Below are positions 27,660 through 37,046 of a DNA stretch of 64,000 nt, in pieces. Within the stretch, counting starts at the first letter, position 1. The number at the start of each line of letters is the position of its first letter. This DNA is from Rhodobacteraceae bacterium KLH11. GTDB taxonomy: Bacteria; Pseudomonadota; Alphaproteobacteria; Rhodobacterales; Rhodobacteraceae. The stretch spans positions 836,132 through 900,131 of the forward strand of contig DS999531.1 of assembly GCA_000158135.1 (NCBI GenBank), written 5' to 3'. Under the pieces are notes generated by a model. The model ran no database searches and had not been told where the DNA came from. It worked only from the letters and a program-made list of their open reading frames with translations. The position numbers were made by a program, and so were the translations under genes.

Positions 27660-28562
27660 TCAGTTGACCAGCAGCACGGCCTCGACCCGGCGGTTGATAT
27701 CGCGCCCTGCAGGCGTGGCGTTTGAAGTGATCGGGGCGAGATAGCCCACACCCTGCGCCTCGATCCGGTCAGCGGCAACGCCATAGGTCTCAATCAACCG
27801 GGCACGCACTGCCTCGGCGCGTTTGGTGCTAACTGCAATATTGGCCTGCAGATCACCGGTGTCATCCGTATGACCGACCAGCGCCAACCGGGTGCCCGGA
27901 TTGTCAGCAAGATAATCCGCCAGCAGGGTAAGCGAGGCAAACGGACCCTCGCCCAGCGCCACCTCGCCCGTGCGAAAGTGCAGATCGTCGAGGATGACAT
28001 GGCCATCGCGACCAAGATCGCTTAGCAATCCGGCTGAACTGTCGGCAGTTTCCTCGATCACCAGAGGCGGCGCGGGTTGCGCGCCCGCCGGGGTCACCCG
28101 GATCATCTGCAAATAGCCGTCGGGCGGGTTGCGGCTGACCAGCAGGCTCAACACCTCGTCCCCCCGAGTGGCGGACAGGAAGCGATAGTCATGGATGGCC
28201 ACATACATGTCAGGCGTTGGCACAACCTCGGTACCAAAGCGGAAATCGAAACCACCGCAACCGCGGGCTTCACACTCGAAGATAATCTCAAAACCCTGTG
28301 CCTGCAGCTGATCGCGCAGCGGCGCGAGGATTTGCAGGGTTGTGCTGGAACCCGCCTGCAGGCGCCATGTCAGGCGTTCAATCTGGCCTTCAATCGTGCG
28401 GGATGGAACTGTACCATCAGCAAATACCCCAATGGGCAGATCATAACTGTCCAGCGCACTGGTCCGGTTCGAGACCTGACGCGCAGTGTCAGGCAGGTTC
28501 AGCTCCTGCGCCGCGATGGGGCCAGCCAGCAGGACAAAGCAGAAAAACAGAAAGCGGATCAT
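27660..28562 (-). CDS. OmpA-family outer-membrane/periplasmic protein
   Basis: A 300-residue exported protein. The start MIRFLFFCFVLLAGPIAAQ is a signal peptide; the frame upstream to 28703 is unconserved. The C-terminal third is the OmpA-like peptidoglycan-binding domain (GHVILDDLHFRTGEVALG, LALVGHTDDTGD, RAEAVRARLIETYGV, GRDINRRVEAVL). The N-terminal part holds a Cys pair (ECEARGCGGF) as seen in related roseobacter proteins. No beta-barrel is evident, so it is probably periplasmic and bound to murein. Confidence 0.9.
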   Translation of the reverse strand: MIRFLFFCFVLLAGPIAAQELNLPDTARQVSNRTSALDSYDLPIGVFADGTVPSRTIEGQIERLTWRLQAGSSTTLQILAPLRDQLQAQGFEIIFECEARGCGGFDFRFGTEVVPTPDMYVAIHDYRFLSATRGDEVLSLLVSRNPPDGYLQMIRVTPAGAQPAPPLVIEETADSSAGLLSDLGRDGHVILDDLHFRTGEVALGEGPFASLTLLADYLADNPGTRLALVGHTDDTGDLQANIAVSTKRAEAVRARLIETYGVAADRIEAQGVGYLAPITSNATPAGRDINRRVEAVLLVN

Positions 28563-28626
28563 CGGAATTGAGCGTGATGTTCGGGGTTGGAGACCATGGG
28601 CCGTGGGCATGTTCACTTCGCTCTCC

Positions 28627-29337
28627 TCAGGCGCGCTGGCGGTAGTGGTATTCTCCGACGATCTCCATCCCCAGCGCATGGTAGAGGCCATTGGCCCCGG
28701 CATTCGCCTTGGTGCAGATCACGCTAAGGGTCTGCGCGCCATTGTCCAGCGCCCAGAATGCCGCGGCACGCATGGCCCATTGCCCCATACCCTGACGGCG
28801 ATGCGCTGGCAGAATTTCCAGCGCGTGCATCATGGCGATGCCATCATGAGCCGCCACAAACCCGGTACCTGCAGGTTGATCACTGCGCCGCATCAACAGA
28901 CCGGTCTTTGGCCCTTGTGCCCGGTGCATAACCGCCAGCCGTTCCGACCCGATCCCGCCCTGCATCCAGATCTCGCGCATGATGGCCAGCGGCTGCCAAA
29001 TGTTGAACACCGTAACGCGGGGGATCGGAATATCTGTCAGATGCCGGGCCGGGCAGGCATAGATATTGACCGGGTCAAGGATATCATAACCGCGCGCGGC
29101 AAGCTGCGCGTCCAGCGCCTCATCCCCCGGACGCAGGCAAAAGATGCGGTTTTGACCCATCGCCAACATCGCCGCCTCAGCCGCATCGATATCGGCTTGG
29201 GTCACCTCTCCGATACGGCTGGCGGCTGAAACACGCGACCCTCCGCCCTGCCCTTTGCGCAAGCGGAATGGCCCTTGCGTTTGATACGCCGCAGCAGGCC
29301 ATGTGCCGTCGACAATGGCGGCCCAATCGGTGCTCAA
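28627..29337 (-). CDS. GNAT-family N-acetyltransferase
   Basis: A 236-residue acyl-CoA-dependent transferase. The acetyl-CoA-binding motif is seen in ALEILPAHRRQGMGQWAMRAAAF, followed by LSVICTKANAGANGLYHALGM. The most likely start is TTG at 29337, overlapping the stop of the upstream cinA-like gene (TTGA); an ATG-less extension further upstream would run into that gene. Coupling to the CinA-like protein suggests one operon, although their functional link is unclear. Substrate unknown. Confidence 0.85.
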   Translation of the reverse strand: MSTDWAAIVDGTWPAAAYQTQGPFRLRKGQGGGSRVSAASRIGEVTQADIDAAEAAMLAMGQNRIFCLRPGDEALDAQLAARGYDILDPVNIYACPARHLTDIPIPRVTVFNIWQPLAIMREIWMQGGIGSERLAVMHRAQGPKTGLLMRRSDQPAGTGFVAAHDGIAMMHALEILPAHRRQGMGQWAMRAAAFWALDNGAQTLSVICTKANAGANGLYHALGMEIVGEYHYRQRA

Positions 29338-30056
29338 AGCTCGATCTCTTTGGCAAGGCGGGTCATGGCGGCATCGATGCGCCCGCCCTCGGCCCCGCGG
29401 ATGACTACATTCGCCCCAAATACACCGTTGTTCTGGAACGGGTAGCAACCGATGGAAAGGTCATCAAAATCCTTGGCCAACGCCGACAGGGTCGCGGCAA
29501 TATCGCCCTCACCCCGATCCACACGCAGGGTTTGCGACAAGAGCGGGCTGCCCCCGGTGAGCGAAGGCAGAACGCTGGCCACCATCGCCTGAAAGACCAG
29601 AGGCACCCCGGCCATGACATGCACATTCCCGATGGTGAACCCCGGCGCAGTTGAAACCGGATTGTCAATCAGCGCGGCCCCATCCGGGATTCGCGCCATG
29701 CGCAGGCGGGCGGCGTTCAGCTCTGACCCGGATTTTTCGTAATGCGCCTCAAGCAGGGCCCGGGCGTCATCGCGCACATCGATATGCGCCCCAAAGGCCT
29801 GCGCGATGCAATCAGCGGTTATATCGTCATGCGTCGGGCCAATCCCGCCACTGGTAAAGACATGATCATGGGCATCCGACAGGGCCTTGACGGCAGCCTC
29901 AATCGCAGGCGCGTCATCGCTGACGATCCGGACCTCTTTCAGGTCTATACCCTGCTTGGTCAATTCACCCGCGAGATAGTGCATGTTGGCGTCGCGTGTG
30001 CGGCCCGACAGGATCTCATCCCCGATCACCAGCATCGCGGCGGTTGGATTGGCCAT
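29334..30056 (-). CDS. CinA-like molybdopterin-binding domain protein
   Basis: A 240-residue protein made of the MoaB/MogA-like domain that forms the N-terminal half of CinA (competence/damage-inducible protein A); the C-terminal amidohydrolase domain of full CinA is absent. Visible motifs: LVIGDEILSGRTRDANMHYL and FTSGGIGPTHDDITADCIA. Full-length CinA proteins act on pyridine nucleotides such as ADP-ribose and NMN; for this short form the activity is unproven. First gene of the pair with the GNAT protein. Confidence 0.92.
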   Translation of the reverse strand: MANPTAAMLVIGDEILSGRTRDANMHYLAGELTKQGIDLKEVRIVSDDAPAIEAAVKALSDAHDHVFTSGGIGPTHDDITADCIAQAFGAHIDVRDDARALLEAHYEKSGSELNAARLRMARIPDGAALIDNPVSTAPGFTIGNVHVMAGVPLVFQAMVASVLPSLTGGSPLLSQTLRVDRGEGDIAATLSALAKDFDDLSIGCYPFQNNGVFGANVVIRGAEGGRIDAAMTRLAKEIEL

Positions 30057-30106
30057 GGCACATACCCCTCTTGATCGACCCTTATGGCAGGTATAGGCCG
30101 GGGGAC

Positions 30107-30805
30107 ATGCGATTTGAAACCCCCCTTGTCCCCGCCCGCCTGATCCGCCGCTACAAACGCTTTCTCGCTGATTGCACGCTGGAAGACGGGCGCGAAGTGA
30201 CCGCCCATTGCGCCAATCCAGGTTCGATGATGGGGCTGGCAGAACCGGGCCAGAAAATCTGGCTGGAGCCGAATGACGATCCGAAGAGAAAGCTGAAATA
30301 CGGCTGGCGGCTGGTCGATCACGAGAACGGGCATTTCACGGGGGTTGATACTTCGGTCCCGAACAAAGCGCTGCGGGCTTCTCTTGAGGCGCGCGAAATT
30401 CCCGAACTGGCGGTTTATGAAACTGTCCGGGCCGAGGTCAAATACGGCGAAAACAGCCGTATCGACTTCTTGCTGACCCAACCGGGCCTGCCGGATGCTT
30501 ATGTCGAGGTCAAAAGCGTAACCCTCTCGCGCCAACCCGGTCTGGCCGAGTTTCCCGACAGCGTCACCGCGCGGGGCACCAAACATCTGGGTGAGCTTGC
30601 GGCGATGGTCGCGCAGGGGCACCGGGCTGTGATGCTGTATCTGGTGCAGCGCACGGATTGCGACCGGTTTGCGTTGGCAGCCGATATTGACCCGACCTAT
30701 GCGGCAGCCTTTGAGACGGCACAGGCGCAAGGCGTCGAGAAATTGGTCTATGGGACGAGGATTTCTCCCGAGGGTGTTTTGGTGGGTCAGCCCATCAAAG
30801 ATTAA
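30107..30805 (+). CDS. sfsA: DNA/RNA nuclease SfsA
   Basis: A 232-residue protein of the SfsA family, nucleic-acid-binding with an endonuclease-like fold. MRFETPLVPARLIRRYKRFLADC, CANPGSMMGL, DYxxGNSRIDFLL-like YGENSRIDFLL, YVEVKSVTL and FPDSVTARGTKHL are all hallmarks; the Asp, Glu and Lys of the RIDFLL and EVKS motifs form the nuclease centre. Start at 30107; the upstream frame overlaps the divergent cinA-like gene and is discarded. Confidence 0.95.
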   Translation: MRFETPLVPARLIRRYKRFLADCTLEDGREVTAHCANPGSMMGLAEPGQKIWLEPNDDPKRKLKYGWRLVDHENGHFTGVDTSVPNKALRASLEAREIPELAVYETVRAEVKYGENSRIDFLLTQPGLPDAYVEVKSVTLSRQPGLAEFPDSVTARGTKHLGELAAMVAQGHRAVMLYLVQRTDCDRFALAADIDPTYAAAFETAQAQGVEKLVYGTRISPEGVLVGQPIKD

Positions 30806-30959
30806 TCGACTGGTCAAAGGGTGATGATCACATGCCCCCTTCGGCCGTTCCCGCCCTCTGCTTTCCGCAATTTTCGCACAGATTCGCCAAGTATCAGAAA
30901 TTCACCACCTGGACGCCGTCAAGCGGACCAACGACCAATGTCACCGGGTGCACGATGCC

Positions 30960-32612
30960 TTAAACACCAAGTTCGGGCCAAAGCTCTGCGTCAAGCGCTC
31001 GTATGAACGGGGCGAGATGGTCTTCCACCGTTTTCCAACGCCCAACCGACGACGTTGTGACCGCTTGCCTGATCTGCAGACCACTGGCGGTTCTGACCGC
31101 ATCTGTCGCGCTTTGAGGGGATAGCATCGCCTCTTCAAACGTCAGATCACAGAGGGTTGCAAGCCCGGATACTGATGGTTTGAAATCGCCCACCAATGTC
31201 TCGTAGCTTACGGTCTGAATACGCCCCGGCAGCAGGTGATCCCAGTGATCCATATAGCGGCGATATCTGTTTGCCTCTGCCGCCATCCATTTGAAATCAT
31301 GTGAAAAATACAGGCCCCCGGCCCCAAAATGCGCACGCCACATCGACAGAGCAATATCGCGGGGATCGCGGGTGATATTCAGGATCAGCGCATTTGGAAA
31401 GGCCTGAGCGATGGCCCCCACATACGCATAATTCCCCGGTGCCTTGTCTACAAAAGCGGTTGCATCCGGGCGCAGATCAGGCAGGTGCTCAATGTAGAAT
31501 TCGGCCAGATTACCTGCTTGCTGCAATTCGGAGGCGTCGGATTTTCTGGCCCAATGATCAACACTTGCAAGCTCACCCAACCCCTGCACGCTGGAATGCG
31601 CTGACAGAATGCGTTCAACCAGCGTGGTGCCGGACCGGGGCAAGCCAACGACGAAAATCGGGCGCGGCACGGCCGGGCGTGAGCCAGAGGCAGCAAGCGG
31701 CAGCGGCGCGGCCAGTCGCTGGTGGAAGGCCTGCGCGCTACGATCTTCCCATCCTTGAAAGCCTTCGCGCAGCAGGCGGTGAGCGTGATCCAGATGTTGC
31801 AGTTCAGCCGCCAGATCCTTGCCCCGGCGGGCAAGCGCAGCAGCTGCAAAATGCACCATCGCGTCATCCTGTGGATTAGCTGTTGGCTGCTGGTTCAACG
31901 CGACCGCAATCTGCGCCTCAAGCCTCGACAAATCATCTGGGGTCACATCGGGCAGAGTGGTTATCAACTCCAGCGTTTCGGGATGGGTGGGGGCCAGTTC
32001 GAAAGCCATGCGGGCGTGTGTCAGCGCCTCGTCCAGTCGCCCGACCCCGACCAGAGACTTGGCGAGGCGCAGTTGACCGAAATGGAATTTCGGGTGTGTT
32101 TCAACCAAAGCGACAAGCACGTCGATCGCGTCATTCCATCGATGCTGCTCGTCCAGAATATCAGCCTTCAGGCAATGTGCCTCAAGATTGGTGGGCTGAT
32201 GGCGAATGACCTCATCAATCTCCGTCAGCGCCTGCGCGCCCTGATGTTCGCGCAGCAGGGCCATAGCGTGGATGAACCGTTGTGCCGGCGTCAAAGGCCC
32301 TCGCGCTGCAATCCGGGCGATAAAGCGCAGCGCGGCTTCTGACTCGCCACCCTGAACCAGGCTCAGACCATAGTTCTGAATCAGCTCAGGGTTGGCCGGG
32401 TCCATCCGCCAGGCGCGCTCGAAATATGTCTGGGCCAGTTTTGGCTTTTGCTGCTGCACCGCACACAGGCCCGCCAACCGGGGAAACGCGGCCATCTTCG
32501 GCCATTTCTTTGCCGCCTTGGTTGCCCGCTTGAACGCCCGATCAGCCCGGCCCTTCTTAAGCAGGTCGGTGACGCTGGCGATCTCGGCCCTCAATTGGTC
32601 GGCATTCGGCAT
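30960..32612 (-). CDS. TPR-repeat sulfotransferase-family protein
   Basis: A 550-residue two-part protein. The first 270 residues are tetratricopeptide-like helical repeats (AQTYFERAWRMDPANPELIQNYGLSL, EALTHARMAFELAPTHPETLEL). From about residue 310 a sulfotransferase domain begins with the PAPS 5'-phosphosulfate loop IFVVGLPRSGTTLVERIL and continues with LNITRDPRDIALSMW, the 3'-phosphate site. Target unknown; in bacteria such proteins are thought to modify peptides, lipids or glycans. No operon partner. Confidence 0.9.
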   Translation of the reverse strand: MPNADQLRAEIASVTDLLKKGRADRAFKRATKAAKKWPKMAAFPRLAGLCAVQQQKPKLAQTYFERAWRMDPANPELIQNYGLSLVQGGESEAALRFIARIAARGPLTPAQRFIHAMALLREHQGAQALTEIDEVIRHQPTNLEAHCLKADILDEQHRWNDAIDVLVALVETHPKFHFGQLRLAKSLVGVGRLDEALTHARMAFELAPTHPETLELITTLPDVTPDDLSRLEAQIAVALNQQPTANPQDDAMVHFAAAALARRGKDLAAELQHLDHAHRLLREGFQGWEDRSAQAFHQRLAAPLPLAASGSRPAVPRPIFVVGLPRSGTTLVERILSAHSSVQGLGELASVDHWARKSDASELQQAGNLAEFYIEHLPDLRPDATAFVDKAPGNYAYVGAIAQAFPNALILNITRDPRDIALSMWRAHFGAGGLYFSHDFKWMAAEANRYRRYMDHWDHLLPGRIQTVSYETLVGDFKPSVSGLATLCDLTFEEAMLSPQSATDAVRTASGLQIRQAVTTSSVGRWKTVEDHLAPFIRALDAELWPELGV

Positions 32613-32792
32613 TTGCCCGCCCTTCCCTGATGTTCACATCTGGTTTGCTTGGTCCTGTGCTAGAACATAGTTTCCAGGGGGTCCACCTGCGATCAGTTTT
32701 CTGCGTTGACAATGTGACCCCGCGCCCTCTGGAACTTTCTGCACAAGCAGCGTAAAAGAAGTGCTGCGTGAAGTATTTGGAGCCTCGCACCG

Positions 32793-33605
32793 ATGAAAGA
32801 ACATCGTGGCCGTCTGACCAAGGACGGCATCCGTATCTACGAACAAGGGGACTTTGCCGGGATGCACGCGGCAGGGGCCTTGGCGGCGCGGATACTGGAT
32901 GACATCGCTGAGCATGTCTTTGTTGGCCAAACCACCGGAGAGATTGACCGGATCATCACCCGGATGGTCGAGGATGCAGGGGCAGAATCGGCCACGATCG
33001 GCTACAAAGGCTATCAGCATGCAAGCTGTATCAGCGTGAACCATGTGGTGTGCCACGGCATCCCCGGCGACAAAAAGCTGAAGGACGGTGATATTCTGAA
33101 TATCGACGTCACAGTCATCGTTGATGGCTGGTTCGGCGACACCTCGCGCATGTATGTGGCGGGCAAACTGCCGCGCAAGGCCGAACGTCTGATTCAGGTC
33201 ACCCATGACGCCCTGTTCAAGGGGATCGAGATGGTCAAGCCGGGCAACACTTTCGGCGATATCGGCCATGCCATTCAGGCCTATGTCGAAGCACATCGGA
33301 TGAGCGTTGTGCGCGATTTCTGCGGCCACGGGCTGGGCCGTGTGTTCCACGCGCCGCCGAATGTGCTGCACTATGGCCGGCCGGGAACCGGAGCGGTGCT
33401 GGAAGAAGGGATGTTCTTCACCATCGAACCGATGGTCAATCTGGGCCGCCCCGAGACCAAGACCCTTGCCGATGACTGGACGGCCGTAACCCGCGACAAA
33501 TCGCTGTCGGCGCAGTTTGAACATTCGGTCGGTGTCACTGCGGACGGGGTTGAGATTTTCACCCTGTCACCGGGCGGCAAGTACCACCCGACCTATGCAA
33601 GCTGA
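32793..33605 (+). CDS. map: Methionine aminopeptidase, type I
   Basis: Removes the initiator methionine from new proteins. The 270-residue protein carries the five metal ligands: Asp in NIDVTVIVDGWFGDTSR (two), His in CGHGLGR, Glu in FFTIEPM and Glu in FEHSVGVT; YKGYQHASCISVNHVVCHG gives the substrate-binding His. Length and motifs match bacterial type I enzymes. It starts at 32793; no partner gene. Confidence 0.97.
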   Translation: MKEHRGRLTKDGIRIYEQGDFAGMHAAGALAARILDDIAEHVFVGQTTGEIDRIITRMVEDAGAESATIGYKGYQHASCISVNHVVCHGIPGDKKLKDGDILNIDVTVIVDGWFGDTSRMYVAGKLPRKAERLIQVTHDALFKGIEMVKPGNTFGDIGHAIQAYVEAHRMSVVRDFCGHGLGRVFHAPPNVLHYGRPGTGAVLEEGMFFTIEPMVNLGRPETKTLADDWTAVTRDKSLSAQFEHSVGVTADGVEIFTLSPGGKYHPTYAS

Positions 33606-33689
33606 TCACGATATCCGCTTTGGCAGCAATGTCTGATCCCTGCGCGGGATACTCGCATCGGTTCAGGCACTGATCTTGCGGTCCTGAGA

Positions 33690-34325
33690 TCAGAGGCGCA
33701 ATAGCGCGGGCAGTTGCGCCATGTCAGAAAAGACCTCGGCCCCCAACGCGGCCAAACGCGCGCCATCATCATGCGCCGCATAGCCCAGACATCGCATATC
33801 GGCCCGGATCGCCGCTGTGACGCCGTTCTCGCTGTCTTCAACAACAACCGGAGAGGTCGCGCCGAAATGCCTGGCAGCGGTCAGAAACAAGGTGGGGTCA
33901 GGTTTGCCGATCCCCAGCACATGGGCCGAGAACATGACATCTCTGAACCGCTCCCACAGGCCGTTCTGGCCTAATGTGATCTGCATCTTCTCAACGCGCC
34001 CGTTAGAGGCCACGCAGTAGAGAATACCCCGCGCCTCCAGCAGCGTCAGCACATCGAGGATACCGGCGATCAGAGGGGTCCCGGCGCGCAACCTTTCGAA
34101 TATCTCGGCATAGATCTGTTCGATCCAGCCCTCTGGCAGATCGGCGCCAAGCTTCCGGGCCTTGTCCCGAACACCTGTCATTGTGCCGCCGACAAACAAC
34201 GACATACATTCCGCCAGCGACACGTGCAGGCCATAGCGCGCGAAATTGTCTACGATGACCTGATTGGTCAGCACTTCGCTGTCGACCAGAACACCGTCGC
34301 AATCAAAAATAACCAGATCATGCAT
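33690..34325 (-). CDS. HAD-superfamily phosphatase (beta-phosphoglucomutase/Gph-like)
   Basis: A 211-residue hydrolase of HAD subfamily IA. LVIFDCDGVLVDSE contains the nucleophile Asp and acid Asp; a helical cap follows; CVASNG, IGKPDPTLF and VVVEDSENGVTAA are motifs II-IV. It probably dephosphorylates a small phosphorylated metabolite. The start overlaps the rsmD end by 8 bp, placing it last in an operon with a ferredoxin-reductase-like gene and rsmD. Confidence 0.92.
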   Translation of the reverse strand: MHDLVIFDCDGVLVDSEVLTNQVIVDNFARYGLHVSLAECMSLFVGGTMTGVRDKARKLGADLPEGWIEQIYAEIFERLRAGTPLIAGILDVLTLLEARGILYCVASNGRVEKMQITLGQNGLWERFRDVMFSAHVLGIGKPDPTLFLTAARHFGATSPVVVEDSENGVTAAIRADMRCLGYAAHDDGARLAALGAEVFSDMAQLPALLRL

Positions 34326-34881
34326 TCGGCCCGTCCTTCCACATCAGCGAGATATGGGTATCGCCATATTTCCGCGTATCACGCAGATTGAACCCGTCGG
34401 GCGCAGCCATTGGGGCGTTTTCTTCCCACACGATCAAGGCGTCATCCGCCAACCAGCCCCCCTGTGCGATCGCCGCCAGCGCCTTTTGACCCAGTGCCCT
34501 GCCATAAGGTGGATCAAGGAAGATCAGATCATAAGACGCGCCGGGGTTGCCGCCCAGCCGGGTTGCATCGCGACGAACAAGATTTGTACGGGCGTGGCTG
34601 CCCATCAGATCGATATTCTTGCGGATCAGACCCTGCGCCACCCGTCCGTCATCGACAAAGGTGGCATGGGCTGCACCGCGCGAAAGCGCCTCAAGCCCCA
34701 AGGCGCCAGTGCCTGCAAACAGGTCCAACACGCGCACGCCCTCGAAGTCGATCTGATGGCTGAGCACGTTGAACAGGCTTTCGCGCACACGATCCGTGGT
34801 CGGGCGCAGATGCGCGCCCGCATCGCCTTTGCCGACCGAAGCCAGCACGCGGCCCCGGAAATCACCAGCGATGATCCTCAC
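34318..34881 (-). CDS. rsmD: 16S rRNA (guanine(966)-N2)-methyltransferase
   Basis: Methylates G966 of 16S rRNA in the assembling small subunit. The 187-residue protein begins (GTG) MRIIAGDFRGRVL and has RPTTDRVRESLFNVL, VLDLFAGTGALGLEALSRGA for SAM binding and the catalytic FLDPPYG. The GTG start overlaps the stop of the upstream oxidoreductase gene (GTGA). Position and length are normal. Confidence 0.96.
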   Translation of the reverse strand: MRIIAGDFRGRVLASVGKGDAGAHLRPTTDRVRESLFNVLSHQIDFEGVRVLDLFAGTGALGLEALSRGAAHATFVDDGRVAQGLIRKNIDLMGSHARTNLVRRDATRLGGNPGASYDLIFLDPPYGRALGQKALAAIAQGGWLADDALIVWEENAPMAAPDGFNLRDTRKYGDTHISLMWKDGPNA

Positions 34882-36089
34882 GCTTTAAGGAGCGGTTTGA
34901 GGTCCGCATCCGGGTTGGCCACGATAGTCGGATCAGCGGTCTTGCCCGCGTCGATCAGACGTTTGCCGACCATATAGGCGCGCGGGTCGTTCATCGCGTC
35001 AACAGCGATCAGTTGATCGCCCTTGTAATACCAGAAAGATACGGTCTGCCCTTCGCCCTTGCGGGTCACGACGCGGTCATAACCCGTGTTCAGCCCGGCA
35101 ATCTGCAGCTTGACGTCATATTGGTCTGACCAGAACCAGGGCGTCGCGGTATAGTCTTTGGCCGCGCCCAGCATGTTCTGGGCCACAATCTCGGCCTGAT
35201 CGATGGCGTTGGGCACGCTTTCCAGCCGGATACGGCCATCGCCATGCGGGAAGGATGCACAATCGCCCGCCGCCCAGATCGACGGATCCGAGGTGCGCCC
35301 GTGCGCGTCGGTCTTGATCCCGTTCTCCAACTCAAGCCCCGCCATCTCGGCCAGTTGAGTGGCGGGAACGATGCCGACGCCAACGATGACAAAATCCAGT
35401 TCAAGCTCGGTGCCGTCTGTCAGGATCGCCCCCGTGACCTTGCCCTTTTCACCCACCAGACGATCCAGCCCAACGCCTTCGCGAATGTCAGCCCCGTATT
35501 CAGTGTGCAGCGCCCGGAAATAATCGCTGGTCTCGGGCGCGGCGACCCGTTGCAGGATACGATCTGCCATCTCGACCAGAGTCACCTTGACGCCGCGCTT
35601 GGCACAAACCGCAGCGGCTTCGAGCCCGATATATCCGCCCCCCACAATCAGCGCACGCGCGCCGTCTTTCACACGGGGCTCCATCGCGTCGATATGGGCG
35701 AGATCACGCACCACGTGCACGCCCGCAAGCGTGCCACCAATGGCCGCGGGCAGGTGGCGCGGGTCAGAACCTGTGGTCAGCGCCAGTTCGTCATAAGACA
35801 TGACCTCATCCCCCAGCGTGACCGTCCTGGCCTTGGGATCAATCCCGGTCACAGGCTGGCCGAGGCGCAGGGTGATGTTGTTCTCGGCATAAAAGCTTTC
35901 GGGCCGCAGGAACAGACGATCAAGCTCCATCTCGCCCAGCAGGTAGGCCTTGGACAAGGGCGGGCGCTGATAGGGCAGATGCGGCTCAGCGCCGATCAGG
36001 GTGATGTCACCGTCAAACCCATCCTTGCGCAGCCGCGCCACCAGCGAGGCACCCGCCTGCCCGGCCCCGATCACGACAATATGGTTCAT
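34878..36089 (-). CDS. FAD/NAD(P)-dependent ferredoxin/rubredoxin reductase-type oxidoreductase
   Basis: A 403-residue flavoprotein that would move electrons from NAD(P)H to a small iron-sulfur protein. N-terminal IVVIGAGQAGASLVARLR binds FAD; ARALIVGGGYIGLEAAAVCAKRGVKVTLVE binds NAD(P)H; IWAAGDCASFP is the second FAD motif; PYQRPPLSKAYL is characteristic of the putidaredoxin/rubredoxin reductase group. The ATG at 36089 follows AGGGTGGATG. No ferredoxin or P450 gene is adjacent, so the partner is unknown. First gene of an operon with rsmD and the HAD gene. Confidence 0.93.
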   Translation of the reverse strand: MNHIVVIGAGQAGASLVARLRKDGFDGDITLIGAEPHLPYQRPPLSKAYLLGEMELDRLFLRPESFYAENNITLRLGQPVTGIDPKARTVTLGDEVMSYDELALTTGSDPRHLPAAIGGTLAGVHVVRDLAHIDAMEPRVKDGARALIVGGGYIGLEAAAVCAKRGVKVTLVEMADRILQRVAAPETSDYFRALHTEYGADIREGVGLDRLVGEKGKVTGAILTDGTELELDFVIVGVGIVPATQLAEMAGLELENGIKTDAHGRTSDPSIWAAGDCASFPHGDGRIRLESVPNAIDQAEIVAQNMLGAAKDYTATPWFWSDQYDVKLQIAGLNTGYDRVVTRKGEGQTVSFWYYKGDQLIAVDAMNDPRAYMVGKRLIDAGKTADPTIVANPDADLKPLLKA

Positions 36090-36188
36090 GTTACATCCAC
36101 CCTGCAGAATTCCCATGGCCTCTTTGTTTCGACCACCTATATTGCGGCAAAGCCCGACTCTGCAAATCCAAATGACAGGAGCCTAAAA

Positions 36189-36674
36189 ATGATTGCAACA
36201 GGTGACACGCTGCCCGACGCCACGCTGACCCGGCTGGGTGCCGAAGGCCCCGAAGAGGTTCGGGTTTCCGACAAGACCAAAGGGCGCAAAGTGGTGATTT
36301 TCGCTGTACCCGGCGCATTTACCCCAACCTGCCATTCGGCGCATGTGCCCAGCTTCATGCGCACCAAGGATCAGTTCGACGCCAAGGGTGTGGATGAAAT
36401 CATCTGCATCTCGGTCAACGATCCCTTTGTGATGAAAGCCTGGGGCGAAGCCACCGGCGCAACCGAGGCCGGGCTGAGCATGCTGGCCGACGCCGCATCC
36501 GAGTTCACCAAGGCCATTGGCATGGATTTCGACGCCCCGCCCGCAGGCCTGCTTGCGCGGTCCAAGCGCTATGCGATGCTGGTCGAAGACGGCAAGGTTG
36601 TGGCGCTGAATCTGGAAGAAAGCCCGGGCGCTTGCGAGATTTCGGCGGGTGAGGGTCTGCTGGACACAATCTGA
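36189..36674 (+). CDS. Peroxiredoxin (Prx5/AhpE-like, 161 residues)
   Basis: Thiol peroxidase of the Prx5 group. VIFAVPGAFTPTCHSAHVPSF contains the peroxidatic Cys 48 and the typical PGAFTPTC motif; two further Cys (in EIICISV and PGACEIS) could act as resolving or structural residues. The domain stands alone, without the glutaredoxin fused in some bacteria. ATG at 36189 follows CAGGAGCC; the long upstream frame (from 35244) is antisense to the oxidoreductase and is not used. Confidence 0.94.
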   Translation: MIATGDTLPDATLTRLGAEGPEEVRVSDKTKGRKVVIFAVPGAFTPTCHSAHVPSFMRTKDQFDAKGVDEIICISVNDPFVMKAWGEATGATEAGLSMLADAASEFTKAIGMDFDAPPAGLLARSKRYAMLVEDGKVVALNLEESPGACEISAGEGLLDTI

Positions 36675-36789
36675 TCCGGGGCGCTGATTCTGCTGGCCGC
36701 GGCCTGACTGAGGCCAACAGAAGAGAATTTAACTTGATGCAACTTCCCGGTGCGCCGATACTTGGCTCATATACTTCGGGAGTTCATTG

Positions 36790-37035
36790 ATGCGACTGAA
36801 ACTGATCACTCTGTTCCTCGGCGGTGCCGGTGTGCTGGCAGCCTGCGGCCCGGCCCCGACACCCCAACAGCAAGCGGCACGACAGCATGAGATTGCCTGC
36901 CTTAGTGGCACATTGGGCGGCGCGCTGATCGGCGGCGCGTTGGGCAACCAGTTCGGCGGTGGTTCAGGCAAGGCGATCCTGACAGCAGCGGGCGCAGCAG
37001 CCGGTGGCGTGTCTGGCCAACGCTACGCGTGCTGA
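36790..37035 (+). CDS. Small glycine-zipper lipoprotein
   Basis: An 81-residue exported lipoprotein: signal with lipobox LAAC (Cys 19). After it comes a Gly/Ala-rich stretch (GTLGGALIGGALGNQFGGGSGKAI), a glycine-zipper 2TM-like pattern found in outer-membrane lipoproteins such as SlyB. ATG at 36790 after GGGAG; a TTG directly before is less likely. It is followed after 11 bp by an EF-hand protein and then another lipoprotein, apparently one operon of envelope genes. Confidence 0.8.
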   Translation: MRLKLITLFLGGAGVLAACGPAPTPQQQAARQHEIACLSGTLGGALIGGALGNQFGGGSGKAILTAAGAAAGGVSGQRYAC

Positions 37036-37046
37036 GGAGGAACAGG

